64,000 nt of DNA. Source: HKST-UBA178 sp965223815. Lineage in GTDB: Bacteria > Pseudomonadota > Gammaproteobacteria > Chromatiales > Chromatiaceae. The position numbers and the translations under genes were made by a program. The stretch lies in the NCBI GenBank assembly GCA_965223815.1, contig OZ245019.1, positions 4,898,001-4,962,000 on the forward strand. The letters are read 5' to 3'. This document shows, piece by piece, positions 52,913 through 60,767 of the stretch (the stretch's first letter is position 1; every line of letters starts with the position of its first letter). The notes under the pieces are model-generated. The model was not told where the DNA came from and made no database searches. It saw nothing but the letters and a program-made list of their open reading frames with translations.

Positions 52913-53375
52913 CCTCTTCTGCCTTTGAGAATAAAAACTGACCGATGATCTCCTCCAATACCAGAGCAGATTGCGTCAGGGTGATTTTGTCTCCTTGCTT
53001 AAGAAACTCCGGACTGCCACCAGCGTCCAGGCCAACATATTGCTCTCCCAGCAGACCCGCAGTGAAAATTTTGGCGAAGGTGTCATCCGGTATAGCACCC
53101 TCGAAATCGGAATCGATTTTTAAAGTGACAACCGCCTCGTAGGTTTCAATGTCAAATACGATGTCGCTCACCCTGCCGACCCTCACTCCCGCCATCGTTA
53201 CGGGGGAGCGCTCCTTCAGGCTGCCAATGTTGTCGAAGCGGGCCTCGATTTCAAATCCATCGCCGGCCCCGGAGCCGCTCAGGTTGCTGACTTGCATCGC
53301 AAGAAAAAATAGCGCAACAACACCGGCTGCCATAAAGGCACCGACCATCAATTCAATTGACTTGCTGTGATTCAT
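52896..53375 (-). CDS. mlaD: MCE-domain membrane anchor MlaD
   Basis: The 159-residue protein has an N-terminal membrane helix (ELMVGAFMAAGVVALFFLA) and one MCE domain (about 38-120), including DNIGSLKERSPVTMAGVRVG and LLGEQYVGLDAG. It forms the periplasmic hexameric ring of MlaFEDB. The length and single MCE domain match MlaD, not the long PqiB/YebT proteins. Confidence 0.95.
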   Translation of the reverse strand: MNHSKSIELMVGAFMAAGVVALFFLAMQVSNLSGSGAGDGFEIEARFDNIGSLKERSPVTMAGVRVGRVSDIVFDIETYEAVVTLKIDSDFEGAIPDDTFAKIFTAGLLGEQYVGLDAGGSPEFLKQGDKITLTQSALVLEEIIGQFLFSKAEEGASGD

Positions 53376-53379
53376 CCTT

Positions 53380-54201
53380 TCAATCTCCGAACATCAATGC
53401 AGTCAAAATAAAATCGAGCCCCAGCACCGCAAGGGACGAATGCACCACTGTGCGGGTGGTCGCTCTACTCACGCCCTCTGGGTTGGTGTCCGTATCATAG
53501 CCCTGGAAAAGCGCAATCCAGGTGCAGACAAACCCGAAAACCAGGCTCTTGACAACCCCATTCATCACATCGCCATAGAGATCTAACTTGGACTGCATTT
53601 GCGACCAGAATGCTCCATCGTCAACACCAAGCAAACCCACTCCCACGAAATATCCACCGAGAACACCCAGGGCGCTGAACATTGCAGCCAGGAGCGGCAT
53701 GGAGATAATCCCGGCGGCAAATCTTGGTACCAGGATCCGCTTTATCGGGTCTACCGCCATCATCTCCAGCCCCGAAAGCTGCTCTGTGGTCTTCATCAGC
53801 CCGATCTCGGCAGTGAGCGCTGAACCCGCTCTGCCCGCAAATAGCAGTGCCGCCACTACCGGCCCCAACTCCCTGACCAAGGAGGCTGCCACCATCACCC
53901 CAAGCGTCTGTTCAGCGCCGAACTGGGAGAGTATGTAGTAGCCCTGAAGCCCCAAAACCATTCCCACAAATGTGCCGGAAACGGCCACAATGAGCGCCGA
54001 CAATACACCAACCGAATATAATTGCACCACCAGCAACCGGGGACGGCGAATCAGCTCTGAGAGGCCTCCAAGGATCGAAAACAGCAGCAGGTGAGCGCGC
54101 CCCAGTTGTCCCAGCGCATCAATTCCGGAACCACCAAGCTTAGCCAGCTGATCGAGAAATAGATTCCCTAACCGTTTGATTTCGGCGGCCCAGTTCACCA
54201 C
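53380..54201 (-). CDS. mlaE: ABC transporter permease MlaE
   Basis: The 273-residue permease has about five membrane segments and the family motif ALLFAGRAGSALTAEIGLMKTTEQLSGLEMM in the middle (split here as AGRAGSALTAEIG and TEQLSGLEMM). With MlaF it forms the transmembrane core of the phospholipid transporter. It starts at GTG. mlaD follows after four bases. Confidence 0.95.
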   Translation of the reverse strand: MVNWAAEIKRLGNLFLDQLAKLGGSGIDALGQLGRAHLLLFSILGGLSELIRRPRLLVVQLYSVGVLSALIVAVSGTFVGMVLGLQGYYILSQFGAEQTLGVMVAASLVRELGPVVAALLFAGRAGSALTAEIGLMKTTEQLSGLEMMAVDPIKRILVPRFAAGIISMPLLAAMFSALGVLGGYFVGVGLLGVDDGAFWSQMQSKLDLYGDVMNGVVKSLVFGFVCTWIALFQGYDTDTNPEGVSRATTRTVVHSSLAVLGLDFILTALMFGD

Positions 54202-54232
54202 ATCGCGCCACCTGAGAAGGATCCAAGGGAAC

Positions 54233-55042
54233 TCATTTGGCGGATTCCAGCAAGTCTGCCTTCAGCGGCGGTGCATCGTGGTGGAAAGGTACCGGACCAT
54301 CAGCGATGCCCTGCATAAACTGATGTGTCCACTCATTGCGGGATTGCATTATCTCCTCAGGGACCCCGCGTTCCACAACCCGGCCGTTGGAAATCACGTA
54401 GATAAGATCGGCGATGCTTGCGGTCTCCTCCACGTCATGGGAGACGATGACACTGGTCAGGCCGCTGGCATCGTTGAGAGAGCGTATCAGCTGCACTAAC
54501 ACTCCCATTGTGATGGGGTCCTGGCCGGTAAAGGGTTCGTCATACATGATCATCATCGGATCAAGTGCTATCGCACGAGCCAGGGCCACCCGCCGGGCCA
54601 TTCCACCTGAAAGCTTGCTAGGATTCAAATCCCTCGCCCCCCTCAGCCCGACGGCCTCCAGTTTGAGCAACACCAGTTTGCGGATCATTGATTCAGGCAG
54701 ATCCGTGTGTTCGCGCAACGGGTAGGCCACATTGTCGTATACCGAGATATCCGTCAGTAACGCTCCGCTTTGGAACAGCATGCCCATCTTGATCCGCAGC
54801 CGGTAGAGTTCATCTCGCCTCAATCGATGAATGTCTTTTCCATTGACATGGATACTGCCCTCAGCCGGGCGCAGCTGCCCCCCAATGAGTTTCAACAGTG
54901 TCGTCTTACCGGTGCCACTGGGCCCCATGATCGCGGTAACACTCCCTTTGGGAATATCGAGATCGACCCCTTTGAATATGACTTTGTTCTCGTGGGAGAA
55001 CTTCAAGCCCCTGATACTGATAAGATTTGATTCTGCACTCAT
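54233..55042 (-). CDS. mlaF: ABC transporter ATP-binding protein MlaF
   Basis: The 269-residue ATPase has Walker A GPSGTGKTT, Q-loop, signature LSGGMARR (the Mla-type variant), Walker B IMYDEPFTGQDP and H-loop VSHDVEE. It powers phospholipid transport with MlaE, MlaD and MlaB. It is the first gene of mlaFEDCB. About 150 bp upstream, before the TauE-like gene's start side, lies the likely promoter. Confidence 0.95.
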   Translation of the reverse strand: MSAESNLISIRGLKFSHENKVIFKGVDLDIPKGSVTAIMGPSGTGKTTLLKLIGGQLRPAEGSIHVNGKDIHRLRRDELYRLRIKMGMLFQSGALLTDISVYDNVAYPLREHTDLPESMIRKLVLLKLEAVGLRGARDLNPSKLSGGMARRVALARAIALDPMMIMYDEPFTGQDPITMGVLVQLIRSLNDASGLTSVIVSHDVEETASIADLIYVISNGRVVERGVPEEIMQSRNEWTHQFMQGIADGPVPFHHDAPPLKADLLESAK

Positions 55043-55219
55043 GAAGGCGCGGCGATCCAGCCAATGTATTGAGGCGAATAAAGGGCGTAATTCTCGCCCC
55101 TGGCGGTTGATAGCGTCAAGTAGAGCCCTGTACCTGGATCAAAGCCCCGAAACCTCAGCATAGACACGCCATGCGTCTTTAGAGAACGCCGATCGACTGA
55201 CCATCGCTCAAAGCATGGT

Positions 55220-55897
55220 TCAGATTGCTTGCCATAGGGTATACACGCCGAAGAGGATTACCAAAACACCCGCTAGCCTGCGAACGCTTGTTGCACGAGA
55301 AAGATGGGCCGCAGCACCGGCGAGGGCGCCCATACCTAAAAGAGTGGGCAGGGTACCGACCCCAAAGGCAAGCATGAGTGCCGCCCCCTCCAATACTCCG
55401 CCAGAGGAAACTGCCATCACCAGCATGCTGTAAACCATGCCGCAGGGTAGCCAGCCCCATAAAACCCCAACAATAGCGGCGTGGTGCAGCGATCGCACCG
55501 GTAACAATCGGCGGCCCAAGGGCTCAATACGGGTCCACAATCCCGCCCCCATCCGTTCGATCACCCCCAGACCCCGCCACCAATCTGCGAGATAGAGGCC
55601 AAGCAGCACCATGAAACAGCCGGCCAGGGCCATCAGCAGACGCTGCGCATAGTAGACCGGCATCAGCTGGGCGAGCAGCATACCCACTCCGCCCATAATT
55701 CCTCCAGCGAGTGCATAGCTTGATATGCGGCCGGCATTATATGCAAGCTGATAGGATATCGCCCGATTTACGGTACTTCTTCCTTCATTGGAGAGACTGA
55801 ATGTAAGCGCACTGACAATACCGCCACACATGCCGACACAGTGCACACCGCCCAATAGACCCACGAGTAAAGCGGTCAGATACCCCGATTCATTCAA
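55220..55897 (-). CDS. Sulfite-exporter TauE/SafE-type (DsbD/CcdA-like) membrane protein
   Basis: A 225-residue membrane protein with about six hydrophobic segments. The N-terminal GLLGGVHCVGMCGG and mid-sequence GWLPCGMVY motifs have paired cysteines in helices, typical of the CcdA/UreH-like group often annotated 'sulfite exporter TauE/SafE family' or heavy-metal/cytochrome biogenesis protein. Thiol-disulfide transfer or metal handling across the membrane is more plausible than sulfite export. It follows ampG by 15 bases on the same strand. Confidence 0.75.
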   Translation of the reverse strand: MNESGYLTALLVGLLGGVHCVGMCGGIVSALTFSLSNEGRSTVNRAISYQLAYNAGRISSYALAGGIMGGVGMLLAQLMPVYYAQRLLMALAGCFMVLLGLYLADWWRGLGVIERMGAGLWTRIEPLGRRLLPVRSLHHAAIVGVLWGWLPCGMVYSMLVMAVSSGGVLEGAALMLAFGVGTLPTLLGMGALAGAAAHLSRATSVRRLAGVLVILFGVYTLWQAI

Positions 55898-55912
55898 CTC
55901 TGCCTCCCCCGC

Positions 55913-57283
55913 CTAACCATGCCTTTGCCCAACGTGTGTGATTGATGCTGGCCAGTGTTTCATTAAATAGACCACCAGAATAACTGCCGGGATTCCGCTG
56001 GCAGCGGCATATGTGAAGAAAGTAGCATAGCCGTATCCATCGACGACGACCCCGGAAAAACCGCCCAGCAACTTGGCGGGAAGCGTCATCAGTGAGCTGA
56101 ATAGAGCATACTGGGTGGCCGTGTAAGCCGTGTTGGTCAAGCTCGATAAATACGCAATAAAGACGGATGTGGCGATGCCACCACTAAGATTGTCGGCACT
56201 GACTACAATCGCCAATAACGAGATATCTGGTGTCGTTAGTGCCAGATACGCGAATAGCAGATTAGTGGATGCCACCATCACCGCACCGAGCAACAGCGGC
56301 CCCATGATGCCGTAACGAACTACCAGCACACCGCCAAGGGCGGCTCCAGCAATGGTCATGAAAAAACCAAATATCTTGGTGACGTCGGCAATCTGCGTTT
56401 TACTAAAGCCGAGATCCAGATAGAACGGGTTGGCCATTACACCCATGGTGATATCGCTCATCTTGTAGAGGCCAATCAACAACAGGATGGTCAATGCGAA
56501 ACGCCCGTTTCGGGAGAAGAAATCAACAAATGGGTTGATGACAGCATCGGAAAACCAGGCAGCCAGGCGAACGATGGGTCGGTCCGATTCGCCGGGAATA
56601 CCCAGCTGTTCCTCGACCTTCCGCTCCAGTACAGGATCCTCTTTCGAGGCGTTCAATTGGGGCTCTCTTATGGTCAGAGTGGCAACCATTCCTATTGCCA
56701 TCAATCCCGACATCACAAAGTAGGCGAAGGACCAAGTAGTGTATGCCGCGATATAAAACGCCCCGGCACCGGCGACCAACAGCGCCAATCGATATCCAAA
56801 CACGTATGTGGCGGCCATGGCACCCTGAATTTCTCCGGAGACTGCCTCGATACGGTAGGCATCAATGGTTATATCCTGTGTGGCTGAAGAGAAGGCTACC
56901 AACAACGCAAACACCGCAATTCCGGTAGTCTGCGAAACAGGATCGGTCACGGCCATACCAGCGAGGCCCATAGCAATACCGATTTGCGCGAGCAGCATCC
57001 AACTCCGGCGCCTTCCCAGACGTCGGCCCAAAAAAGGTAATCGCAGGCGGTCAATAACCGGAGCCCAGAATACTTTGATTGAGTAGGTTACACCCACCCA
57101 ACTGAAGTACCCTATCAGGGTGCGCGAAATACCTTCATCTCTGAGCCAAGCGGACAGAGTGGAAAAAACCAACAGAAAGGGAAGTCCTGCCGAAAATCCG
57201 AGAAATATCATTCCCAGGACCCGGGGGTTTAGATATACCGCTAAAGATTCCCGCCAACTTTTTTTGCCCTGATTAATGGTCAT
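55913..57283 (-). CDS. ampG: Muropeptide permease AmpG (MFS)
   Basis: A 456-residue MFS transporter with at least twelve membrane segments. The N-terminus contains LGFSAGLPFLLVFSTLSAWL and TLIGYFSWVGVTYSIKVFWAPVID, characteristic of AmpG. It imports GlcNAc-anhydroMurNAc peptides for cell-wall recycling and beta-lactamase signalling. The frame is open 25 codons upstream, but homology and the GCGGGGA ribosome-binding site favour this ATG. It diverges from pyrE. Confidence 0.9.
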   Translation of the reverse strand: MTINQGKKSWRESLAVYLNPRVLGMIFLGFSAGLPFLLVFSTLSAWLRDEGISRTLIGYFSWVGVTYSIKVFWAPVIDRLRLPFLGRRLGRRRSWMLLAQIGIAMGLAGMAVTDPVSQTTGIAVFALLVAFSSATQDITIDAYRIEAVSGEIQGAMAATYVFGYRLALLVAGAGAFYIAAYTTWSFAYFVMSGLMAIGMVATLTIREPQLNASKEDPVLERKVEEQLGIPGESDRPIVRLAAWFSDAVINPFVDFFSRNGRFALTILLLIGLYKMSDITMGVMANPFYLDLGFSKTQIADVTKIFGFFMTIAGAALGGVLVVRYGIMGPLLLGAVMVASTNLLFAYLALTTPDISLLAIVVSADNLSGGIATSVFIAYLSSLTNTAYTATQYALFSSLMTLPAKLLGGFSGVVVDGYGYATFFTYAAASGIPAVILVVYLMKHWPASITHVGQRHG

Positions 57284-57479
57284 TCCCCGCACCGCGCTCA
57301 AGTTCGCGATTATAACCTCTACTGCCTGCGCCCGCTCCGCGTTGTCAGCGCCTGTCAATATCGCAATTTATCTGGGACCTGGAGAACAGGTTCGCGAACC
57401 AGACCACGAATGGCACCAATACATCTTGCATACCCCTGCCGGGCCACGGAGAATGCACCTGTTCGATCCGGAGCCCAAA

Positions 57480-58139
57480 ATGCGTGATTATCAATACCAG
57501 TTTCTTGAGTTTGCCCTGAGTGCGGGCGTATTGAAGTTTGGTGAGTTCACCCTGAAATCGGGACGCGTGAGTCCCTATTTTTTCAACGCGGGGTTGTTTA
57601 ACAGCGGTGCCAGCTTGGCGAGGCTGGGTGATTTCTACGCGCAAGCCATTGTCGATGCCGATATCGAGTTTGACCTGCTGTTTGGACCTGCATACAAGGG
57701 CATTCCGCTGGCTGCGATCACCGCAGCGGCATTGTTTAGACAACACGGTATCGATGTCCCCTATGCATTCAATAGAAAAGAGGTGAAAAACCATGGCGAG
57801 GGTGGGTCGATCGTTGGACACGCCCTGATGGGAAAAGTGATGATCATCGATGATGTTATCACTGCGGGTACCGCGATTCGTGAATCCATGGAAATCATAG
57901 ACAAGGCTCAAGCGACTCCGGCGGGTGTAGTTATTGCGTTGGACCGGCAGGAACGAGGAAAAGAAAAACGCTCAGCAATTCAAGAAGTTGAGCAAGATTT
58001 CGGCATGCCTGTCGCCGCCATTGTAAAGCTGGAGCATATCGTCGAGTATCTAAAGGAGAGGCCAAACGCAGAGATTGCGCTGGAAAAAATTGAGGCCTAC
58101 AGGGAATCCTATGGCGCTGACCGATCCCCATCCGCCTAA
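57480..58139 (+). CDS. pyrE: Orotate phosphoribosyltransferase
   Basis: PyrE makes orotidine monophosphate from orotate and PRPP. The 219-residue enzyme has YFFNAGLFNSG, the FGPAYKGIPLA loop and the PRPP-binding motif VMIIDDVITAGTAIRE. The upstream frame of 68 codons overlaps ampG's divergent start region and is not conserved, so the internal ATG is used. It lies in the coaBC-dut-algC-argB-pyrE neighbourhood common in gammaproteobacteria. Confidence 0.95.
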   Translation: MRDYQYQFLEFALSAGVLKFGEFTLKSGRVSPYFFNAGLFNSGASLARLGDFYAQAIVDADIEFDLLFGPAYKGIPLAAITAAALFRQHGIDVPYAFNRKEVKNHGEGGSIVGHALMGKVMIIDDVITAGTAIRESMEIIDKAQATPAGVVIALDRQERGKEKRSAIQEVEQDFGMPVAAIVKLEHIVEYLKERPNAEIALEKIEAYRESYGADRSPSA

Positions 58140-58199
58140 ACTATTCGCCTGGAGTTACGATAGTATTCTCACCAAGACCAGCACCATCGAAATCAGCGA

Positions 58200-59264
58200 A
58201 TGTCATCGGAAATCTACAAACTAAGTGTCAGGATCCTGCTAGTCGGGCTTCTGATGAGCAATACCAGCGCATGGGCCAAGACCTATCGGTGGGTAGACGA
58301 AGATGGCGTGGTTCACTATTCAGACCGGGTTCCAGCCCAACACAAAGACCATGCGAGAAGCGTTCTCGATCAAAGGGGGCTGGAGACAAATCGAACCGAG
58401 GCCGCAAAGACCCCTGAGGAGATTGCCCGGGAAGAGGAATTAAAACGACTCAAAGCTCACGAGCAGCGGCTGATCGAAGCCCAACAGGAAAAAGATCGTG
58501 TTCTGCTGCGTACTTTCCGCTACGAGGACGACATAATCCTGACCCGGGACGGCAAGCTGGCATCTGTTGACGCTTCCATTCAGATTATACGAGGCAATAT
58601 CCGCCGCCTTAAGCAAAATCTTGAGATTATGCAGAAGAACGCGGCAAACCGGGAGCGGCAAGGCCAGCGGGTATCTAAGAACTACTTGAAAAAGATAGAG
58701 CGCACGCGAAACCAGTTAAAAGACAACTATGCCTCCATCATCCACAAGGAGCAGGCGAAGGAAGTTATTCGTGATAAGCACAATGCTGATTTAAAGCGCT
58801 TCCGGGAGTTGAAAAACCTTAATCCGGAGATCGAAGATCCTCAAGAGCAAAACCGGCGCCCCACGCTTCTGGAGACCGTAGTCACCTGCAGCAGTAAACC
58901 GCAGTGCGACCAATTGTGGCAGACTGCAGAGGCCTATGTAAGGGAGCATGCCACCACGCGGATGCAACTGCTCGCTGAAAGCATCATCATGACCGCTGCC
59001 CCACTCCAGGACGAAGATATCAGCATCACAGTCTCCAGGATCGAGGAGAAGGATGTGGCCGACACCAGGCTGTTCATGGATCTGCAGTGTAAAGAGTCTC
59101 CCAGGGGGAAGGATTTCTGTAAAACAGCTCAAGTGGATGAAATTCGCCGTGGGTTCCGTGTTCGACTAAGCGCCAATGATGCCAGTCAACCGCTTAGTCC
59201 GGAAACAACGCAGGTTCTATCAGGCGCCACTGCCCCTCCCACTGCTCAAGGGGAGAAGCCCTAA
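58200..59264 (+). CDS. DUF4124-domain exported protein with coiled coil
   Basis: A 354-residue protein with a signal peptide ending near A-W-A, then a DUF4124 module (TYRWVDEDGVVHYSDRVP, about 28-46). A long charged helical region (about 70-220) rich in E, K, R and Q looks coiled-coil. Three cysteine-containing stretches (CSSKPQC, LQCKESPRG, DFC) in the C-terminal domain could form disulfides in the periplasm. The function is unknown. Its last 71 bases overlap the convergent slmA gene. Confidence 0.8.
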   Translation: MSSEIYKLSVRILLVGLLMSNTSAWAKTYRWVDEDGVVHYSDRVPAQHKDHARSVLDQRGLETNRTEAAKTPEEIAREEELKRLKAHEQRLIEAQQEKDRVLLRTFRYEDDIILTRDGKLASVDASIQIIRGNIRRLKQNLEIMQKNAANRERQGQRVSKNYLKKIERTRNQLKDNYASIIHKEQAKEVIRDKHNADLKRFRELKNLNPEIEDPQEQNRRPTLLETVVTCSSKPQCDQLWQTAEAYVREHATTRMQLLAESIIMTAAPLQDEDISITVSRIEEKDVADTRLFMDLQCKESPRGKDFCKTAQVDEIRRGFRVRLSANDASQPLSPETTQVLSGATAPPTAQGEKP

Positions 59265-59784
59265 ATCGTGTTCTCAAGTATTGGTGCATTCGACCTTCGA
59301 TCAGTGAGACCATAAGGCTTGCCCCCAGTTCTATCTCCTGCGCCTGTCGCTGCTTCTGTTCGCGCAACCTGGACTCTCGTAAAATCTGTTTGAATTGCGT
59401 CTCCAAGCGAGCAAAAAACTGCTCCACCCGAGTGTGCAATCGTGTCCGCTCTCCAACCAGGGCATCACCCAGGAGCACTCTTGTTATACCCGGATTGCGG
59501 TCGGCGAATGCCAACAGTAGATAGATTATCTGGGCGCAACGCACCCGAGTTGACTTCTCATCCTCAAGTATCTTGTTTATACGTGCAAACACGCTCTCTT
59601 CGGCAAATTCGATCAAGCCCTCGAACATCTTTGCCTTGCTTGCGAAGTGTCTATACAACGCCGCCTCGGACACTCCTGTCGCCCGAGCCAAAGCAGCAGT
59701 AGTTATTCTGCCCCCGGGGGATTTTTCCAATTCGCTGGCCAACGCTTCGAGGATGATCTGCCTTCGAGGAATTTTCCTGTTCAT
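59194..59784 (-). CDS. slmA: Nucleoid occlusion factor SlmA (TetR family)
   Basis: A 196-residue TetR-fold protein that binds chromosomal SlmA sites and blocks FtsZ assembly over the nucleoid. The N-terminal helix-turn-helix reads ITTAALARATGVSEAALYRHFASKAKMFEGL; the C-terminal LMVSLIEGRMHQYLRTRF is typical of SlmA. An upstream frame of 29 codons is rejected since the conserved start is MNRKIPRRQ. It sits 10 bases after argB, as in many gammaproteobacteria. Confidence 0.92.
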   Translation of the reverse strand: MNRKIPRRQIILEALASELEKSPGGRITTAALARATGVSEAALYRHFASKAKMFEGLIEFAEESVFARINKILEDEKSTRVRCAQIIYLLLAFADRNPGITRVLLGDALVGERTRLHTRVEQFFARLETQFKQILRESRLREQKQRQAQEIELGASLMVSLIEGRMHQYLRTRFRASPLEQWEGQWRLIEPALFPD

Positions 59785-59794
59785 ATCGAACGCA

Positions 59795-60691
59795 TCAACG
59801 TCTATGAATGAGCGTGCCCACACCCTCATCCGTAAACAATTCGAGAAGTACCGCGTGCTCGACCCTGCCATCGATAATATGGGATGTTCTGACCCCTCCC
59901 TTCACCGCATCCAGGGCACTCTTAATCTTGGGCAGCATACCGCCATGAATAGTCCCGTCTGCTATCAGCTCATCCACGCGCTCAGCGTTCATACCCGTCA
60001 GCAGTTCACCCCCTTTGTCCATAAGCCCTTGAGTATTGGTAAGCAGAATTAGCTTCTCGGCCTGCAAAACCTCCGCCATCTTTCCAGCCACCAAATCCGC
60101 ATTAATATTATATGAGATGCCATCCCGGCCCACACCGATCGGTGCTATTACCGGGATAAAATTGCCGCTGACCAGCATATCCACCACCGATGCATCGATG
60201 CTCTCCACCTCACCGACATGCCCCACATCAATAATTTCAGAAGACTCCAAACTAGGGTCTGAACGTCTTACGACCAAGCGGTTCGCACGGATTAGGTCAC
60301 CGTCTTTACCGGTTAACCCGACCGCTGAACCACCATGGCGATTGATCAAATTGACTATTTCCTTGTTCACCAGACCACCAAGCACCATTTCCACGACATC
60401 CATGGTCTCTCTGTCTGTTACCCTCATACCCTGGACAAACTCGCTTTCCTTTCCGAGCCGGCCTAACAAGCTACCGATTTGGGGTCCCCCGCCATGGACA
60501 ACGACGGGATTGATTCCCACCAGCTTCATCAATACAACATCGCGAGCAAAGCCCCGCTTTAAAGACTCCTCTGTCATGGCATTGCCGCCATACTTGATGA
60601 CAACAGTCCTTCCTCGCAGCCTCTGGATATACGGGAGTGCTTCGGTAAGTACATGCGCCACATTACGTGCGGCTTCGGGTGTGAGACTCAT
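59795..60691 (-). CDS. argB: Acetylglutamate kinase
   Basis: Phosphorylates N-acetylglutamate in arginine synthesis. The 298-residue protein has VVIKYGGNAM, VVHGGGPQIG, GLTGKDGDLI and a C-terminal MLPKIKSALDAVKGGV with the nucleotide-binding Lys. The ATG used has AAAGG eight bases upstream; an earlier ATG would add eight residues. It lies between algC and slmA. Confidence 0.95.
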   Translation of the reverse strand: MSLTPEAARNVAHVLTEALPYIQRLRGRTVVIKYGGNAMTEESLKRGFARDVVLMKLVGINPVVVHGGGPQIGSLLGRLGKESEFVQGMRVTDRETMDVVEMVLGGLVNKEIVNLINRHGGSAVGLTGKDGDLIRANRLVVRRSDPSLESSEIIDVGHVGEVESIDASVVDMLVSGNFIPVIAPIGVGRDGISYNINADLVAGKMAEVLQAEKLILLTNTQGLMDKGGELLTGMNAERVDELIADGTIHGGMLPKIKSALDAVKGGVRTSHIIDGRVEHAVLLELFTDEGVGTLIHRR

Positions 60692-60767
60692 GTCGTGCCT
60701 TTCATCTGAGGGCAAGAAAAAGAGGAGTGCTAATCCTTAACGGCATCGGCTAGGTGTTCCCAATGAG

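Noticed and set aside
57276..57479. 68-codon N-terminal extension of pyrE
   Set aside because: It overlaps the ampG start region, does not resemble PyrE, and the internal ATG gives the family-standard length.
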